A program made the translations under genes and the position numbers. A DNA stretch of 64,000 nucleotides from Methylobacterium sp. UNC378MF (GTDB lineage: Bacteria; Pseudomonadota; Alphaproteobacteria; Rhizobiales; Beijerinckiaceae). The stretch lies in contig NZ_FMWU01000018.1 of assembly GCF_900103195.1 (NCBI RefSeq), positions 93,251 through 157,250 of the forward strand, given 5' to 3'. Positions within the stretch are counted from its first letter, which is position 1. Every line of letters begins with the position of its first letter. Positions 61,716 to 64,000 of the stretch are shown here, one piece after another. The notes below the pieces were generated by a model. It had not been told where the DNA came from. It saw nothing but the letters and a program-made list of their open reading frames with translations, and ran no database searches.

Positions 61716-61961
61716 CTAATAGCCCCCTCGTCCTACTGAGCTTGCAGCACCGGCTGCGCCACTACGGCCGACAGAATTTCCAGCGCCTGCTCCTCCTGAC
61801 CGTCCGGTCGCGTCTCCAGCGCCGGCTGCTCCGCTACGACCGACAGAACTTGCCGCTCCAGCAGCTCCGGCCCTACCTACAGATGAATTTTGTGCATAGA
61901 TCCCCGATATAAAGAGTGAAAAAGAAAGCAATTCCAATAAAATAGTCGTACTTACACGCAT
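61716..61961 (-). CDS. Small exported Gly/Ala/Ser repeat protein
   Basis: This 81-residue product starts at ATG 61961 with GGGAGGA just upstream. The signal peptide MRVSTTILLELLSFSLFISG is followed by IYAQ. The mature part is about five copies of an 11-12 residue unit SSVGRSGAAGAA ending in GRGGY. Such repeats are flexible and may form an extended secreted or surface peptide. No family is recognised. The signal-peptide half is AT-rich while the repeat half is GC-rich. Confidence 0.55.
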   Translation of the reverse strand: MRVSTTILLELLSFSLFISGIYAQNSSVGRAGAAGAASSVGRSGAAGAGDATGRSGGAGAGNSVGRSGAAGAASSVGRGGY

Positions 61962-62160
61962 AGTATCCTCCCGTTCTGTTTTGAAGGAAAATACGATTTG
62001 TTTCAAGGCGGAATTCACAATTAAGATCGGCATTGCTGGGCATTAGCGCAGCAAACTTGGCTATAAACTCGTGCGTATGCCGTTCACGTGCAGTAGTATT
62101 ATGCGGATAATTTTGCTATAAGCGTTTTAGTCACTCCAATCAAGACTCCGAGGTGCGAAA

Positions 62161-62478
62161 GTGAAAGCTAGAGCCGCGTTTCGAAAATGGGTCACAGTTT
62201 TAATCTCATACACTGTGATGATTGAATGCGCGAACTCCCAATCATGCAATACAAATGAATATATTAAGATTGATAGAAACTTAAGTTCTCTGAAATATAA
62301 TTTAGGTACAACTGATATCGACGATGATTTTAGTGGATATTGTTCTACGTTAAGCGAGCTAATCGATGAAAATGAGAAAATGGTAGATTTTTTGGAAGAT
62401 TGTAACAGATCTGCAGCTATTATAGCGAAGAAAACACTTCAGAACTACAAAAGACAATACAAAAGCAACAGATGCTAG
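62161..62478 (+). CDS. AT-rich orphan gene, exported 105-residue protein
   Basis: The GTG at 62161 is preceded by GAGG. Residues 1-26 resemble a signal peptide (WVTVLISYTVMIECANS). The remainder is polar and mostly helical, with Cys residues at about 24, 29, 60, 80 and 105 that could form disulfides. Codon use is strongly AT-biased (AAA, ATT, TTA, GAA), unlike the GC-rich core, so it is foreign. It overlaps the next ORF by seven bases (ATGCTAG). No family is recognised. Confidence 0.5.
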   Translation: MKARAAFRKWVTVLISYTVMIECANSQSCNTNEYIKIDRNLSSLKYNLGTTDIDDDFSGYCSTLSELIDENEKMVDFLEDCNRSAAIIAKKTLQNYKRQYKSNRC

Positions 62479-62690
62479 AGTATCGTTTCGTTCTTGGCTA
62501 TGACGTGGACGGAAAAGTCCTTCTAAATCTTGTGGTACTAAAACGAGTTGTTACCAACCCATACGGCGAAAGGAACGAAAATGGGAATGCGTTCCATCAA
62601 ACTTTGCTTGATATGAAGATGGCGAACGAGTCGGGCTGGGTTGATTACCTCATATCGGCGCCAGTTAAGTCAAACCTTTCAACGAAGTAG
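62472..62690 (+). CDS. Cache-domain-like fragment
   Basis: This 72-residue ORF reads YRFVLGYDVDGKVLLNLVVL, then FHQTLLDMKMANESGWVDYL and KSNLSTK. The order FV.DYDG.VL...G.....G-x-W-V-D-Y...P....K is that of single-Cache domains in bacterial sensors. The first half of the domain and anything C-terminal to the final K are missing. It may be a fragment of a sensor rather than a working gene, though overlap with the upstream ORF suggests coupled translation. Confidence 0.45.
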   Translation: MLEYRFVLGYDVDGKVLLNLVVLKRVVTNPYGERNENGNAFHQTLLDMKMANESGWVDYLISAPVKSNLSTK

Positions 62691-62939
62691 AGTTATGTTA
62701 GGGCTGTTAAATCCGATGGCGCGCCGGGTGTGATCGGGGCGGGATTTTATCTCGAATTGCCGCCGAATACGCCCGATGCGCCGGTTCAGAAGGCCCGCTA
62801 AGGGTGAAAGCAGTCGGTAACTGCCGCTTAAACGGCCAAGCCGTCTGAGGTCAGACCCTAATAGGGGTTGGTGGTGAAGAAGGTTTTGTCTCGACGTTCT
62901 CCACCTGTCTCCACCCACGTGTTCCAGGGTGGAGAATGC
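62691..62939. other. Spacer with 9-bp inverted repeat
   Basis: No supported gene. TTCTCCACC (62897-62905) and GGTGGAGAA (62928-62936) are inverted around CCACCCACGTG-containing sequence, directly after the stop of the minus-strand AAA fragment. It may be that gene's terminator. Confidence 0.35.
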
Positions 62940-63180
62940 TCACTCACCCGTGTCTGAGGCGTGCCCGCCAAATTCCACGAACTTGCGCGGCTTACCTTTG
63001 GCATCTTTGCCGTCGACCGCCTCGAACCTGCCCTTCTCGATCCAGACCTTGAGCATGCCGGTGATCTTGGACTTGTGGGCCTTGTCCTCGCGGTCGAGCT
63101 TCAGGGCGCGGGCCATCGGGATGCCCACCCATTCCGGGGACTGGGCATCGAGCCGGAAGCGGGTGCCGGCTGCCGCGCAC
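62940..63180 (-). pseudogene. C-terminal tail of a plasmid/phage-type AAA ATPase
   Basis: About 75 residues: RFRLDAQSPEWVGIPMARAL, LDREDKAHKSKITGMLKVWI and GRFEAVDGKDAKGKPRKFVE. This fits the C-terminal winged-helix-like tail of RepA/primase-associated AAA ATPases on plasmids and prophages of Hyphomicrobiales. The ATPase core is gone; an IS5-type element begins directly to its right. Family assignment is from memory of the pattern. Confidence 0.5.
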
Positions 63181-63276
63181 CCCGCCACCTCAGGTTAGGT
63201 AGGGAACTCAGACAACCAATTGCTGTCGCTTGCGTTTTCTTCCTGAGATTGGGATTTCCAGCGCAGGAGGATCGCG

Positions 63277-63597
63277 ATGGCAAGGTTGTTCTGCCTCCCG
63301 GATAGCGCTTGGGCGCGGATTGAGCCGCACCCACCTCACGGCCAACCGGGCAAACCTCGGGTCGACGACAGGCGGGTGATCAGCGGCATCCTGCACGTCC
63401 TGAAGGTCGGCTGCCGCTGGCAGGACAAGCCTTCCGCCTATGGCCCACACACGACGATCTATAACCGCTACAACAGGTGGGTCCAGACACTGGTCAAGTC
63501 ATTCAACGTCCGCCTGTGCGACGAGGTCCTCAACGCGAATTGGTTCTTGTCGTTGTTTTACCCGATCAGCAAGATCGAGATGCCGCGGCGTCAGTAA
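63277..63597 (+). pseudogene. IS5-family transposase, N-terminal fragment
   Basis: MARLFCLPDSAWARIEPHPP, DDRRVISGILHVLKVGCRWQ and YGPHTTIYNRYNRW are the N-terminal domain of an IS5/IS427-group transposase. After about residue 76 (near 63505) the sequence no longer matches and the frame ends at 63597, so the catalytic domain is lost. AGGAGG lies 5-10 bases before the ATG, so a short product could be made. Confidence 0.82.
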
Positions 63598-63704
63598 AAC
63601 GACAGCCGTCCTCACGCAGCTTTGGGGCAGCTAACGCCTCGGGAGCTAGTGCAGTGACGCGGACGGAGGATTCACGCAGGCGGTGAGGCGTGCGAGTCTG
63701 GGCC

Positions 63705-64000
63705 ATGGCTCAGACGGTATGCGTTCTTCTCGATACGAGCGACGCGGCACGGCTGGCTGCGATCGCCAGCGACCGCTCTCGCCCGCTCAAACATATCCAG
63801 CGCGCCCGCATCGTCTTGCTCTCGGCCGAGCGCCTGAGTGTCCAGGACGTCGCCCGGCGAGCGGGCGTCAGCCGTCCGGCCGTGTGGCGCTGGCAGCGGC
63901 GCTACGCCGAGGCGGGCGTCGAGGGTCTGCTGCGCGACAAGACGCGTCCGCCCGGGACACCACCCCATTCGACCGAGACGGTGGCTGAGGTGCTGGCGCT
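63705..64000 (+). CDS. IS630-family transposase, cut by window edge
   Basis: The frame opens at ATG 63705 and runs open through the window end, giving 98 residues. The N-terminal helix-turn-helix is clear: KHIQRARIVLLSAERLSVQD, VARRAGVSRPAVWRWQRRYA and GVEGLLRDKTRPPG, typical of IS630/ISMex-like transposases. The catalytic DDE domain lies beyond the window, so whether the gene is intact is unknown. Confidence 0.88.
   Translation, partial: MAQTVCVLLDTSDAARLAAIASDRSRPLKHIQRARIVLLSAERLSVQDVARRAGVSRPAVWRWQRRYAEAGVEGLLRDKTRPPGTPPHSTETVAEVLA

Overview
The window is high-GC alphaproteobacterial chromosome, most likely Methylobacterium or a close relative in the Hyphomicrobiales. Pointers are the argD-argF-hslO block, the full-length alphaproteobacterial type of dCTP deaminase, FtsZ with a long C-terminal linker, CtrA-type TTAA-N7-TTAA boxes, and REP-like intergenic palindromes of the kind common in this order. 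The genus is an inference from gene content; no marker such as 16S rRNA is present.

Bases 1-25.2 kb hold housekeeping and metabolic genes in short operons. They include a cut-off 6-phosphogluconolactonase, a cysteine-dioxygenase-like cupin, an Lrp regulator with dCTP deaminase, apaG, and argE with speG (overlapping ATGA). A secreted protein with four tandem 30-residue repeats follows, then hslO/argF/argD on the minus strand and a plus-strand run of RidA, glycerophosphodiesterase, a FemAB-like protein and an M20 amidohydrolase. After these come a molybdate ABC transporter whose modC is separated from modAB by a divergent GST gene, prmA, an RMF-like small protein, an aminopeptidase P and a DsbD/ScsB-type thiol reductase. 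Two unlisted very small membrane-protein ORFs are proposed.

Bases 25.4-31.1 kb are the phosphate regulon pstS-pstC-pstA-pstB-phoU-phoB on the minus strand. A three-repeat Pho box lies upstream of pstS and a perfect hairpin lies between pstS and pstC; phoR is not in the window. Bases 31.1-33.4 kb carry two small unknown genes (one resembling NepR anti-sigma factors) and recN.

Bases 33.6-56.9 kb are the division and cell-wall (dcw) cluster on the minus strand: rsmH-ftsL-ftsI-murE-murF-mraY-murD-ftsW-murG-murC-murB-ddl-ftsQ-ftsA-ftsZ, then lpxC and bamD. It is interrupted between murD and ftsW by an opposite-strand soluble chemoreceptor with two near-identical PAS domains. The cluster makes lipid II, the septal synthase and the Z-ring; lpxC and bamD add outer-membrane biogenesis. 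RNase P RNA (rnpB) and a glyoxalase I gene follow.

From about 58.2 kb to the end the window is accessory: truncated and frameshifted pieces of IS66, IS5, IS630 and IS701 elements, the tail of an AAA ATPase/plasmid-type protein, and several AT-rich orphan genes. Three of these encode small proteins with signal peptides, and one ORF resembles part of a Cache sensor domain. No CRISPR array, rRNA or tRNA was recognised.
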